The position numbers and the translations under genes are program-made. From the NCBI RefSeq assembly GCF_030408815.1, contig NZ_CP047355.1, forward strand, positions 186,001-250,000: DNA of 64,000 nucleotides, given 5' to 3'. The notes below the pieces were generated by a model that did not search any database, was not told the origin of the DNA, and saw nothing but the letters and a program-made list of their open reading frames with translations. Shown piece by piece: positions 35,474 through 45,527 of the stretch (the stretch's first letter is position 1; each line of letters opens with the position of its first letter). The stretch comes from Corynebacterium freiburgense (lineage in GTDB: Bacteria; Actinomycetota; Actinomycetes; Mycobacteriales; Mycobacteriaceae).

Positions 35474-38400
35474 TTACTTAGCTGCCGGATACACTCCATC
35501 CTCACCCAAGCGGGCGTCTGGGTCCAATAGCAATGCGATTTCTGCTTCGTGAGCTCCAATAGCTGGGAAGCGGCGGCCTTCAACCACAGTAAACAGGTCT
35601 ATTTGGCCAACCATGCCAGCTTCCAACCGGCGGGCACCGGCGGCCAACCTGGTGTTCGCCTGGGATCGCCATTCTTCCACGTCGTAGCCAGCGGCTTCCA
35701 ATGCGGCTTCGAACACACCAGGATGCGCCAGAACTACCACGGCAGCTACGTGGCCAAAGCCCAGGGAGGTGAGCACACCGGCTTTTACGTTTCCGGCACC
35801 TAGGGAAAGTGGTGCGCGGAGCCAGACCAGTGGTTCGGCTAGCGGCTGGATTAATGGGTCTACGCAGTCCAGGGCGGCGTTTTGGGGTAGGTCGCCGGAG
35901 GAGAGGACGTGGCATAGGCCTGCGATTTGGAAGAGTGCGGCGCCACCTTTGGCATGTCCGGTTAAGGACTTTTGGGAGATTACAAAGAGTGGGTTCGCGG
36001 AATCACGGCCCAGAGCGCGCCAGAGTCGGGTGTGCAGTTCGGACTCATTGGGGTCGTTGGCATTGGTGGAGGTGTCGTGTTTGCTGAGTACTCGCACGTC
36101 ATCTGGGGTGAGGCCCAGGCCAGCCAGAGAACGAGCTAGTACAGAATTGGTGCCGCCACGTCCAGCTGCCAGGGCGCCGAGTCCTGGGGCTGGGATGGAG
36201 GTGTGCATTCCATCTGCATAGGACTGGGCGTGTGCTACTACACCGTAGACTGGTAAGCCTAGGCGGGCCGCGACGTCGCCACGCGCGATCAGGACGGTTC
36301 CGCCACCTTCAGCTTCGACGAATCCGCCGCGGCGTCGGTCGTTGGCGCGGGAGTAGAAGCGCTCGTTAATGCCCTTTGCGGCCAGGGCGGCAGACTCAGC
36401 GGTGGCGTTCATATCGCCGAAGCCGGTAAGGGACTCTACGGAGATATCGTCAATACCGCCAGTGACCACAAAATCAGCTTTGCCCAGACGGATCTTGTCC
36501 ACGCCTTCTTCCAGAGAAACCGCAGCGGTGGCGCAGGCGGCGACTGGGTGGATCATTTGTCCATAGCCACCGACCAGGGACTGCATTACATGGGCAGCCA
36601 CTACGTTTGGCAAGGCTTCCTGCAGGATATCGCTGGGTCGTTCTTCGCCGAGGAAGCGCGTCACAAACACCTTGTGCAGGGATTCCATGCCGCCGATGCC
36701 GGTGCCTTGGGTGGAGGACACGTCGGCTGGATGCACGGCCCGCAGTAGTTCAGCCGGGCTAAAGCCAGCGCTTAAGAAAGCATCTACAGCGGTGACCAGG
36801 TTCCATACGGCGATGCGGTCTAGTCCTTCGATCATGGTGCCGGGAATGCCCCATTTAGCTGGATCGAAGTCGGTTGGCATTTGTCCGCCAACAATGCGGG
36901 AAAGTGCAGCGCGTCGAGGCACCCGAGCGGTTGCGCCGCGCTTCTTTTGTACTTCCCATTCACCGTCTTCGGTTGGGTTAATGCTGGTGGTGGCGGGATC
37001 AGCGTCCAAGTAGTCGCGTGCCTCGGTTTCGGTGGGTACAACGAAGGTGATGTCCCGATCAAGGTAGACAGTGGCCACATCGATGGAACCTTCGTTTACC
37101 AATGTGTAGTCATCAACAAAGCGGCGGATACCGGCGCGGGCAACTACTTCATCGCGGAAGCGGTCGTAAATGTCTTCTTCGGCGACGGCGGTGCCGGAAG
37201 CATCGTACCAGCCTGGGGTTGGGTCGTCGGCCCAGTACACAAGGCCAGTCATCCAGGCGAGTTCTAGTACGCCGGCGGCGGTGAGGTCTACATCTCCGTC
37301 GCGTTTGATTCCGTATTCGGCCTGGGTGCGGGTGCGGCGTGAGCCCCACGAGGACACTTCGCCGAGGCCCACAATTACCACCATGTCTTCTAATGGTGTG
37401 GTTACTTTGCCGAGGTCAATGCCGCTTGCCTGTACCGGTACATTCAGGGATGGCAGTGCAGCGATTGTTACGGGTTTTTCAACCTCAGTGTCGCTTTCCG
37501 ACGCCCGCTCCAGCGATGCCGCCAATTCCGGCAGCGATACCTTGGCATCAGCGAGTCCACCGGTAAAGTCTGCATCGATTGGTTGCTTAGAAGCTTGTTT
37601 ACGGGCTTCTGGGGTGCATAGACCAAGTAGTTCCGTTGAGATTTCTTCTGGACTATACACATGGATGCCGTGCTTACGGACCAGCGGTACGAGCGGATCA
37701 TTACCGCCCATAAGATTCGTGCCCGCAACCCAACCAATACGTGCTTGCGCTAGTGTGACGGAACTCGGCCAGCCTTGTTCGGCATGCCACTTGGCCAGGA
37801 TGGCGTCGAATGCTGCTTTGACTTCGCCGTAGGCGCCATCACCACCGAAGACACCACGGTTTGGAGAACCAGGCAAGAGGATATGTGCGCGAGTTCCGCT
37901 GCCACGGGATGCCAATTCGGCTACGCCAGCGATGGTGCGCTCTACGCTCCATAGGAGGAGACGTGCTTGGTTCTCGGCATTCGGGCCAGCGTCTGCAAGG
38001 CTGCCGGAGACACGTGGTGCGGCGAATGGGAAGACCAGTGTTGGTACCAAGGCGGGCTTAGTAATTTGCACATCTTTACCTACGGTGACTTTTTGTTCTG
38101 CGCCAATCCAGTGGATAAGGGCATCAATATCACGGTAGGAGGACATATTCGCCGGGACAATCCATAGTTTCGCATGTGGAGATGCATGCTCGGCGTAGAG
38201 TTTGCGGGCGTATTCCTTGCGGGCATCGTCCACGCGGGAGGCGGTCATAATGACTGTTGCGCCACCGGAGAGGAGTTTTTCCACAAGAGCACTTGCAATG
38301 GAGCCAGGGGCGGCACCGGTGACCAGCGCAATATCGTCGGCCCAAGGTTCATCGGCAGGTTGAGCCGCCACGGTGGAAATCTGTTGGAGAAGCTCTGGAT

Positions 38401-41400
38401 TGTCGGAATGATCAGCCCACCATGCGGCCTGTTGGGCCACAACATTGCCAGTTCCGGCGAAGCGTTCGACTGGTATTTCGGCTCCATTGGCTACGCGGGC
38501 GAGGTCTTCGCGAGCGCTGGCCCAACGGTCGTCAAACAAAACGGCGCGTTGTTCGTCAAAGCTAGGGGTGACCAGCTTCAACCATTGTGGTCCGAGTTCC
38601 GCCTCAACGGCTTCTACCAGGGCAGTATCTGTATTTGTTTCGGCCTCAGGGGGTGGTGCGGCTAGACCGAGCTGATCAAGAATAGTGCGTGCCATTCCAG
38701 CGAGGACACCATCAGGGCCGGTGACGGTATCGGCGTAGGCGTCAAGGGCTGCGGAATCAACAACACTGCCACCTGAGCCTTCGCCACCTCCGCCACCAAG
38801 GGAGACAGCAACATTATGTTGGGCTGCCACCTGGGCGACTGCGGCGTCGATAAGCGAATCGAGGGCACCACGCGAGCTTGGGTTTTCGGTCGGTAGGCTA
38901 CCAATATTCCCGCCGCGTACGGATTCGCCCTCACGCGTGCCTAATACCAGTTCTGCCTCAATATGCGGGGTCCAGGATTGCGGCAATCCCCACGAGCCCG
39001 TAACACGCTCACCGATATACGTTGGCTTTTGCGACGCCCCGCCCGTCAATGTGCGCAGCCGGCCACGTACCACTTCCGTAAGTACTGGGCCAAATGCCGT
39101 ATACCCTGGGGCGGCGGTAGCTACCCGGGACTTTAAAGTATCCACATCGGCTTCGGCGGCACCATCAATTGTGGGCACACCTAATTCTGCGGACATATCC
39201 ATAAGCAGTTGGTTACGGCGAGACGAAACACCATTGGTCAAGGTTTCGGTGGTGTCCGTGCCAGCGATCTGATCCAGACGAACTTTATTTTGCACCGCAA
39301 AAAGGAACATAATGGCGTCCGCGGCAGTAAAAGGAAGTTCACCAGCGGCCTGAGAACCACCAGTCGGAGCAGGCGCAGGAACCGGAACAGCCTCAACCAC
39401 TGGGGCTGACTCTGCAGCCGGAGCCACTGCCTCGGCTGGTGATTGAGCCTCGGCTGATGTTTGGGCATCGGCTGGCGCGGCTTCTGAGGTTTCCTCTTCT
39501 TCTGTTATCGGCGCTGGTGCGGATTTCGGATCGGCCAAATTTACGGCATCAGCATCGCGTTCAACATTGAATACCCGAACCTGTGCACCTGCATTCTTCG
39601 GGATTTCCAATGTGCGAACAGCCAGATTGGCCAAGGTTGGGGCAGAAGCCAAACCAACCTCAACAATGTGTTCGACCTGTGCTTGATTAATCAGCAGGTC
39701 TTGGGTTTCAATCCACCGAACTGGGGAGGCGAATTGCCAGCTTAAAAGCTCGATCATTAGGAGACGTGCAAGCTGGGATTCATCTTGGGTTTCAAATTCC
39801 CCGCTATCAAGCAGTTCGCGCAATGGTTTAGATGGGACTACGGCGCAGATTGCTTCGGCGAATTCCCGGTCGAGGGCGAATGGGCGCGCGACAAGGTTTG
39901 GAACGTACCGTCCTAGTAGTGCCGGAATATCCAATTCCTGTGGCAGTAGTTCGTCGAGTTTCGCGGCGAATGCTGGTACGCCAGGACGCAATACGCGTGA
40001 GTGGAATGGCACATCAATGCCTGGGATTTGCACATATGCGCGCTCTCCGCCGCGAGCGTGCGCGTCTGCGGCAAGGGCCTTTAAACCAGCGACAGTGCCT
40101 GCTACCGCATACTGTTGACCAGCCACATTGTAGTTTACGATCTCCAAAAATTCGCCGGAGCGTTCTGCAATATCTGCAACATAGCCAACAACTTGCGAAT
40201 CATCCAGGCCAAACATATTCGGGCGTAGGGCGCCAAGGCGGTAATTGGAACGACCGGCGGCGTCGCGTTCCACTAGGGAGTGCATAGCTGAGCCACGGGA
40301 GAACACAATATCGATTACGGCTTCAAGGTCAAAGATATTTGCAAGGGAAGCCAAAGCGGTGTATTCGCCGAGCGAGTGTCCAGCGTATAGGGATCCTGGA
40401 ACAATTGTGCCTGCTTCACGCAAACGCTCAGTCTGTCCATAAGCTACAACGGCAAGAGCAACTTGGGTGAATTGCGTCAAATACAACACACCCTTTGGAT
40501 GACGGAATACGGTGTCTCCGACTTTCAGTTCGGTTGGATTATCGTCCACAACATGGACAATGGAGAACCCAAGATTGGCTTTGGTATGTGCGTCTGCGCG
40601 TTCCCATACGGCACGGGCGGCCGCTGATGCGGCACGGTCGCCAGCGGCCATACCTGGGGATTGAATGCCTTGGCCAGGGTAAATATAGGCAGTCTTTGGG
40701 GCGGCCAAAATAGCCTGGCCACGGGATACCACATTGCCATCAATTCGGCAGGTGACTTCTACTGCGGAAAGTGCGCCTTCGGCTGAGCGGCCAATGCGTT
40801 CGGCGGTGATTTCCACCTGATCCAGCAATTGCACCATGCCGTACATGGAATAGGTCCAGCTCACCAGGCGGGCACCCGCGCTGGCTAGGTGTTGTGCGGT
40901 AGCGGATAGCCACATGCCGTGTACAAGCGGAGCATGGAGACCTACAAGTTGCGCGGCATTAGTGGAGGTGTGAATTGGGTTGTAGTCACCGGACACCATC
41001 GCAAATGGGGTCATATCGGCGGGTGCGGTCACAATTGCTTGGCGGATAAAGTGGCGTGGAGTGTCCACAATATCAATGTCTTTTCCGCCCCAATCTGGTG
41101 CGGCTGATGGGGGTTGTGCACTGGTCACACGTCCACGAACGGCAAAGCGTTCTACCAGCCGGGCTACTATGGTGTCGTCGCATGTCAGCGTGAGGTTTAC
41201 GGTGACAATGCGGCCGGATGCGGATTCTTCAAGTGGCGCAGTTTCGGCTTCCACATGGATAGTGCGGCCGTTAGCGAGTTCTTCGAGCGGTACCAAGAGC
41301 TCAACGCAGTGATCGAGATGGACAGCATTGAGCAGGCCTTCAATAACGGGGTAGCCATCTGGAAGATATGCCGAACCAAGTGCCGCATAGATGGCAGGCC

Positions 41401-44400
41401 AACATGGCCCAACGAGTGCATCGGCAGTGCCTTTATTTAGCGGAGCATCTGCCACTGGGATACCCGCGCCAGTTACGGCGGTGTGTTGGGTGAGTAGGTC
41501 TGCTGGGAAGGTAAAGGAATCGCGTTCAACACCGAATGCCGTTCCGTCCTTTGGTTCCACTTCTGGCAGTGCGGTAATGCTATCGCCTGCTGCGGATGTG
41601 GAGCCTACACCTGCTACGGCAGCGAGGAGACCATAGACCGCATCTGGGAGGGCATCATGTTCTACCACGGGGGATGCACCGGTGGCGGTATCTGCTGTGA
41701 GGGCAATAGGGATATCTACTTGGGTAACTACGTATGGGGTTTCACCTTCGTATTCGTCCCAAACAGAGTCTGCATGGATGCGGATCGTCCAAATATTGCC
41801 GTCTTCTACTGGCGGAATGATTTCTGCAGCTTCGGGGGACATTACGTGTGCTGGGTTATCAATTAAATGCCCGTGCCACACAATATGCGGAGCTTCGCGC
41901 AGGAGGGCCTCACCAGTTTTTACTTCGCCAAGGCGGGCGAATACTTTTGCGGGGGTGTGGTCGAGGGTTTCGGCGCAGGCTTGTTCGAAGCGGCCCAGGA
42001 GGTCAGCAACGGGTTCATCGATGCGGTCTATACCTGCTACGGATACTGGTCCGGGGATAACACGCACTGCGTCGGCTGGGTAGCGCTCGTCTTGGGATTG
42101 CCATAGTGTATCCAATCCCCACCAGCGGGCCAGGTCAGCGTCGATTGCGGGTACCCAAGGCATTGGTTTGTGGTGTTTGCGGTTGAGTCCGATAAACCAG
42201 GAGGCATCGCGCGCACCAACCTTAAGTTCGCGCGCCTGTGGATAGGCGTTTAGCAGCTTTTCGACGGCCGCGGGCCCGTCCATCGCATCATCAATGCTTG
42301 GGAAGAGTGTTTCAATCTCGCCATGATCTTGGGCAGAAAGGCGAGCTTCAATACGGTGCAGCAGATCAAAGAAACGGTCCGGCCAAGTGGGATCCGTCCA
42401 TGGGTAGGCAAGATCCACAAAACGCTCAACCCATTCGGCATAGGTCATTTCCTGGACATCACCGAAGTATGGTTTTGCGGTTTTATTTAACGCGGCAATG
42501 ATTTCATCGCGTCGGGCAGCCATTGCCTCGTCGCTTGGCTCAATCGAGGAAATAAGGCGCGAACATGCGGCGGAAGCATTATCCACTTCATACATATCCG
42601 CATGGAGGTGGGAAAGCCCAGAAGTTACGCCACCCTTTGAATCACCGCGACCTACCCAGCCTTCTGAAATACCAGGAGTGTCTTTGAGTAATTGCTTAAC
42701 CTGCGGGGAAGTCTTTGCTTCCTTGGTGGTCATTGCTGCGGTACCAACCAAAATGCCGTCTACTGGCATTGCTGGTACATGGTATTTAGTTGACCAAGAA
42801 CCAGTGAGATATTCAGTGGCTTTTTCTGGAGTGCCAATACCGCCACCAACACAAACCACAACATTTGGTTCCCTGCGGATTTCCGCGTAGGTGGCCAAGA
42901 GTAAATCATCTAGATTGACCCATGAGTGGTGCCCGCCAGCGTGGCCGTCTTCTACCTGCATAATAATGCTGGTTTCTGGGTTTGCGCGGGCAATTGTAAG
43001 CACTGCACGGATTTGCTCGACAGTGCCGGGTTTAAAGCTGATATACGGGAAGCCATCTTCATGGAGTTGGGCAATAAGCTCATTGGCTTCTTCGAGTTCA
43101 GGGATACCAGCAGAAATTGTCACACCGTTAATAGCGGTACCAGCGGCGCGCGAACGAGACACAATCCGCTGCACACCGAATTGCAGATTCCACATATACC
43201 GGTCGAAGAACATGGAGTTAAATTGCGCTGCGCGTCCTGGTTGCAATTGTGCGACCAGCCCGTCGCGGTTCTTTGCAAACACTTCTTCGGAGTATTGCCC
43301 ACCGCCAGCAAGTTCGGCCCAAAAGCCCTTATTTGCAGCGGCCGCCACAATATCGGGGTCTACAGTCGTGGGGGTCATACCAGCAAGCAGGATTGGGGAA
43401 TAGCCGGTCAGACGGCTAAAGGCGGTAACTACCTTAATGCTGCCATCTGGGAGTTCTACAAGTTTCGGCGCGAAGCGCTCCCATGTTTCCTCTTGGTGGA
43501 TTTCTGCGCCAGGGGTTGCAAGGAGGTCCCGTTCTTCCATTGTGCCTGCTGGAACCATAGTGATTCCGGTGCCTTCGAGCAGTGGCGTAGTAATGCGTTG
43601 TAAGCCGTGTCCAGCTTCGGTGACTAGCAGGTGGGACACCTCTGTTGATGCCAGGAATTTTTCTAATTCCGCAGGCCAGTCATGGTGATTGACCAAAATA
43701 TCGTTAGCAAGGCGTTGGGCGTCAATATCCAATTCGAGTTGTTTTGCCCATGCGGCGGCTTGATCGGCGGCAGGTTGCATTGCGCTGTGGTGGAATGGCG
43801 CAGAAACCTCAAGGTAATGGAATTGTGGTTCAACGCGGGTGCCGCCTGTGTGTTTATCGTCCAGCGCGGAATTATGTTCGGCGGCAGCTTGTTCGATTAG
43901 GCTTTCTACTTTGGTGAGGTTGCCAGGGGAACCTGATATGACAAACTTTTTATAGCCATTTCTGAGCGCTAATTCCGCACCAGCAACCTGATCAACTGCC
44001 TGCGTAACGACGTCGCGTGGTGCATTTTTTACACTCAGCATCCAGGTTTCTCCGGGCTGGGCGCCTAATTCCTGCGCGCCGAGTGTGGTAGCAGTGCCTA
44101 GCAGCAAGGCAAATGCCAGGACGTCGATAAGTTTTTCCTCGTCGTTGATCGCATAAGCGGCGGCTACCCCAAGGCTGCCCTGAGAATGGCCAATAAAATC
44201 GGTTTTGCTCAGATCAAGTCCAGAGTTCTGCAAATGCCACATAGCTGCGATTTGCTTTAAAACAATTCCTGGCACACTAACCGCAGGTGTTGAATCAATT
44301 TCAATTACGCTAGGGGCGTCCGGATGAGTAATAAGGTCTTTTAGGCGAGCATCTGCTCCGGGGACTGTCGTAGCCCGCTGCCGCGCAAATGGTGCGATGC

Positions 44401-44542
44401 GGCGTTCAGCTTGTTCCAATAAAGGCACTAGACGAGGGTCTTCAGTCTCTTCTAGTGCCTTTGCCCAGGGGGACGCCTGGCCGGAAAAAAGAAGCGCCGG
44501 GTGCTCAAAAGAATGGAGCGGCAGCAGGGAGGACAGCATCAT
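35474..44542 (-). CDS. fas: Type I fatty acid synthase (FAS-I)
   Basis: Cytosolic multienzyme making C16-C18 acyl-CoAs, precursors for membrane lipids and mycolates. 3022 residues from ATG 44542 (RBS TAGGAG). Visible order: acetyltransferase (Ser119, GHSQG), enoyl reductase (SPILLAGMTP, about 370), dehydratase (GDYNPIHTS, about 1186), malonyl/palmitoyl transferase (GHSLGEYTAL, about 1385), Ala/Pro/Glu-rich linker (about 1655-1730), acyl carrier part (phosphopantetheine Ser at GVSSRRNQ, 1773 or 1774), ketoreductase (VTGAAPGSI, about 2070), ketosynthase (Cys2670 in VAACATAAV; HDTSTNANDPNE; SLTGHAKGGA). No phosphopantetheinyl transferase domain at the end, as usual in bacteria. Corynebacteria may carry FasA and FasB; I cannot tell which this is. 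Confidence 0.97.
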   Translation of the reverse strand: MMLSSLLPLHSFEHPALLFSGQASPWAKALEETEDPRLVPLLEQAERRIAPFARQRATTVPGADARLKDLITHPDAPSVIEIDSTPAVSVPGIVLKQIAAMWHLQNSGLDLSKTDFIGHSQGSLGVAAAYAINDEEKLIDVLAFALLLGTATTLGAQELGAQPGETWMLSVKNAPRDVVTQAVDQVAGAELALRNGYKKFVISGSPGNLTKVESLIEQAAAEHNSALDDKHTGGTRVEPQFHYLEVSAPFHHSAMQPAADQAAAWAKQLELDIDAQRLANDILVNHHDWPAELEKFLASTEVSHLLVTEAGHGLQRITTPLLEGTGITMVPAGTMEERDLLATPGAEIHQEETWERFAPKLVELPDGSIKVVTAFSRLTGYSPILLAGMTPTTVDPDIVAAAANKGFWAELAGGGQYSEEVFAKNRDGLVAQLQPGRAAQFNSMFFDRYMWNLQFGVQRIVSRSRAAGTAINGVTISAGIPELEEANELIAQLHEDGFPYISFKPGTVEQIRAVLTIARANPETSIIMQVEDGHAGGHHSWVNLDDLLLATYAEIRREPNVVVCVGGGIGTPEKATEYLTGSWSTKYHVPAMPVDGILVGTAAMTTKEAKTSPQVKQLLKDTPGISEGWVGRGDSKGGVTSGLSHLHADMYEVDNASAACSRLISSIEPSDEAMAARRDEIIAALNKTAKPYFGDVQEMTYAEWVERFVDLAYPWTDPTWPDRFFDLLHRIEARLSAQDHGEIETLFPSIDDAMDGPAAVEKLLNAYPQARELKVGARDASWFIGLNRKHHKPMPWVPAIDADLARWWGLDTLWQSQDERYPADAVRVIPGPVSVAGIDRIDEPVADLLGRFEQACAETLDHTPAKVFARLGEVKTGEALLREAPHIVWHGHLIDNPAHVMSPEAAEIIPPVEDGNIWTIRIHADSVWDEYEGETPYVVTQVDIPIALTADTATGASPVVEHDALPDAVYGLLAAVAGVGSTSAAGDSITALPEVEPKDGTAFGVERDSFTFPADLLTQHTAVTGAGIPVADAPLNKGTADALVGPCWPAIYAALGSAYLPDGYPVIEGLLNAVHLDHCVELLVPLEELANGRTIHVEAETAPLEESASGRIVTVNLTLTCDDTIVARLVERFAVRGRVTSAQPPSAAPDWGGKDIDIVDTPRHFIRQAIVTAPADMTPFAMVSGDYNPIHTSTNAAQLVGLHAPLVHGMWLSATAQHLASAGARLVSWTYSMYGMVQLLDQVEITAERIGRSAEGALSAVEVTCRIDGNVVSRGQAILAAPKTAYIYPGQGIQSPGMAAGDRAASAAARAVWERADAHTKANLGFSIVHVVDDNPTELKVGDTVFRHPKGVLYLTQFTQVALAVVAYGQTERLREAGTIVPGSLYAGHSLGEYTALASLANIFDLEAVIDIVFSRGSAMHSLVERDAAGRSNYRLGALRPNMFGLDDSQVVGYVADIAERSGEFLEIVNYNVAGQQYAVAGTVAGLKALAADAHARGGERAYVQIPGIDVPFHSRVLRPGVPAFAAKLDELLPQELDIPALLGRYVPNLVARPFALDREFAEAICAVVPSKPLRELLDSGEFETQDESQLARLLMIELLSWQFASPVRWIETQDLLINQAQVEHIVEVGLASAPTLANLAVRTLEIPKNAGAQVRVFNVERDADAVNLADPKSAPAPITEEEETSEAAPADAQTSAEAQSPAEAVAPAAESAPVVEAVPVPAPAPTGGSQAAGELPFTAADAIMFLFAVQNKVRLDQIAGTDTTETLTNGVSSRRNQLLMDMSAELGVPTIDGAAEADVDTLKSRVATAAPGYTAFGPVLTEVVRGRLRTLTGGASQKPTYIGERVTGSWGLPQSWTPHIEAELVLGTREGESVRGGNIGSLPTENPSSRGALDSLIDAAVAQVAAQHNVAVSLGGGGGEGSGGSVVDSAALDAYADTVTGPDGVLAGMARTILDQLGLAAPPPEAETNTDTALVEAVEAELGPQWLKLVTPSFDEQRAVLFDDRWASAREDLARVANGAEIPVERFAGTGNVVAQQAAWWADHSDNPELLQQISTVAAQPADEPWADDIALVTGAAPGSIASALVEKLLSGGATVIMTASRVDDARKEYARKLYAEHASPHAKLWIVPANMSSYRDIDALIHWIGAEQKVTVGKDVQITKPALVPTLVFPFAAPRVSGSLADAGPNAENQARLLLWSVERTIAGVAELASRGSGTRAHILLPGSPNRGVFGGDGAYGEVKAAFDAILAKWHAEQGWPSSVTLAQARIGWVAGTNLMGGNDPLVPLVRKHGIHVYSPEEISTELLGLCTPEARKQASKQPIDADFTGGLADAKVSLPELAASLERASESDTEVEKPVTIAALPSLNVPVQASGIDLGKVTTPLEDMVVIVGLGEVSSWGSRRTRTQAEYGIKRDGDVDLTAAGVLELAWMTGLVYWADDPTPGWYDASGTAVAEEDIYDRFRDEVVARAGIRRFVDDYTLVNEGSIDVATVYLDRDITFVVPTETEARDYLDADPATTSINPTEDGEWEVQKKRGATARVPRRAALSRIVGGQMPTDFDPAKWGIPGTMIEGLDRIAVWNLVTAVDAFLSAGFSPAELLRAVHPADVSSTQGTGIGGMESLHKVFVTRFLGEERPSDILQEALPNVVAAHVMQSLVGGYGQMIHPVAACATAAVSLEEGVDKIRLGKADFVVTGGIDDISVESLTGFGDMNATAESAALAAKGINERFYSRANDRRRGGFVEAEGGGTVLIARGDVAARLGLPVYGVVAHAQSYADGMHTSIPAPGLGALAAGRGGTNSVLARSLAGLGLTPDDVRVLSKHDTSTNANDPNESELHTRLWRALGRDSANPLFVISQKSLTGHAKGGAALFQIAGLCHVLSSGDLPQNAALDCVDPLIQPLAEPLVWLRAPLSLGAGNVKAGVLTSLGFGHVAAVVVLAHPGVFEAALEAAGYDVEEWRSQANTRLAAGARRLEAGMVGQIDLFTVVEGRRFPAIGAHEAEIALLLDPDARLGEDGVYPAAK

Positions 44543-44627
44543 ACAAAACTCCTAGTGTGAATCTAAACCAAAGATGGCTTATTGAGTGCGTCCAGAGAAT
44601 GCTAACAAGCAGTACTTTCATCGTCGA

Positions 44628-44641
44628 ATACATAAATGTAT
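44628..44641. promoter_or_regulatory. Palindromic candidate operator upstream of fas
   Basis: ATACATAAATGTAT, two 6-bp arms around AA, about 85 bp before the FAS start and 100 bp from the TetR stop. Its size and symmetry suit a TetR-family dimer. Which protein binds is unknown. Confidence 0.4.
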
Positions 44642-44742
44642 CGTGCCTGTACGGTGGGGAAAAATTAGTTTTCTAACAGTTGCTTCCCAGGAACTTAAGC
44701 GTTGCTAAAAGAGATTTGGTGTAGGGAAGTACCAATTGAAAA

Positions 44743-45408
44743 TTACTTCGATGTTGGCTCGGAGCAGGCAAAAAGCAATGAAAGTACCATATGAACCACA
44801 TCTTCGCTCTCAAGCATGGTGCCCCTACGTTCAAATGGGCCATCTTCCAAAATTAATTCTGTTTTCCAGGCGGAAACACCAGTAGCCCGTAGTGTAATTC
44901 CAATAACTGCCTGTGCAATCGCTTCTGGCCGATAGCTTAATGTGCGACCTACATGTTGAACAATGAGTTCTAATACTTTTGAGACGCGAAGTACAAAATC
45001 ACGATTAATATCTTTAAACTGGATTGCCCATTCCGGGACACGTGCGGCACGAGATAATAATTCATTGTGGAGAATGAAAAATTCACGGGTCAGCCCTAGA
45101 TCAGCTTGTGCCTGCGAAAGGAATTTTGTCACTCTGACCTTGGCTTCGGCTTCGTTTACTGGATCTGGCGTTGGGGCTGTCCAGTGCTCAACAACCTGAT
45201 CTAGTTTGCGAATAATTCGCTGATAGGCGTCTTGGGCTACATGCGTAAAAAGCTCTTCTTTTGAGGCGTAATTAGAGTAAAAAGCTCCCCGGGTAAGTCC
45301 TGCGTCTTTGCAAATTCGTTGCTGTGTACAGCCTTCAATGCCGTGCTCAATTATTACGGCGCGAGCGGATTCGACTAGACGACGCTGAGTTTGCAAACGA
45401 TCGCTCAT
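44743..45408 (-). CDS. TetR-family transcriptional regulator next to fas
   Basis: 221 residues. N-terminal TetR helix-turn-helix (about 12-58: IIEHGIEGCTQQRICKDAGLTRGAFYSNYASKEELF is the family pattern) and a helical ligand-binding domain. Encoded just upstream of FAS on the same strand, 200 bp apart, so it may sense acyl-CoA and control fas, like FasR of C. glutamicum; that FasR gene has a different setting as I recall it, so I do not use the name. The palindrome at 44628-44641 is a possible target. Confidence 0.85.
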   Translation of the reverse strand: MSDRLQTQRRLVESARAVIIEHGIEGCTQQRICKDAGLTRGAFYSNYASKEELFTHVAQDAYQRIIRKLDQVVEHWTAPTPDPVNEAEAKVRVTKFLSQAQADLGLTREFFILHNELLSRAARVPEWAIQFKDINRDFVLRVSKVLELIVQHVGRTLSYRPEAIAQAVIGITLRATGVSAWKTELILEDGPFERRGTMLESEDVVHMVLSLLFACSEPTSK

Positions 45409-45482
45409 ATTGAAGTGTCACTTTCCGAGGCAATGAATAACACCAAGTTTAAAATGTATTACCAGCCATTGTGCCACTGCTA

Positions 45483-45502
45483 GCGCCTACTGTGTAGGGC
45501 GC
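45483..45502 (-). terminator. Hairpin after purU
   Basis: GCGCCTA / TAGGGCGC, a stem with one bulged G, 26 bp past the purU stop. Modest support for a terminator. Confidence 0.45.
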
Positions 45503-45527
45503 CAGCGTACGCAAATTAGTGCGATTA

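Noticed and set aside
42926..43603. 225-codon plus-strand ORF inside fas, with several others
   Set aside because: All antisense to the continuous FAS-I frame with intact domains; no start sites.
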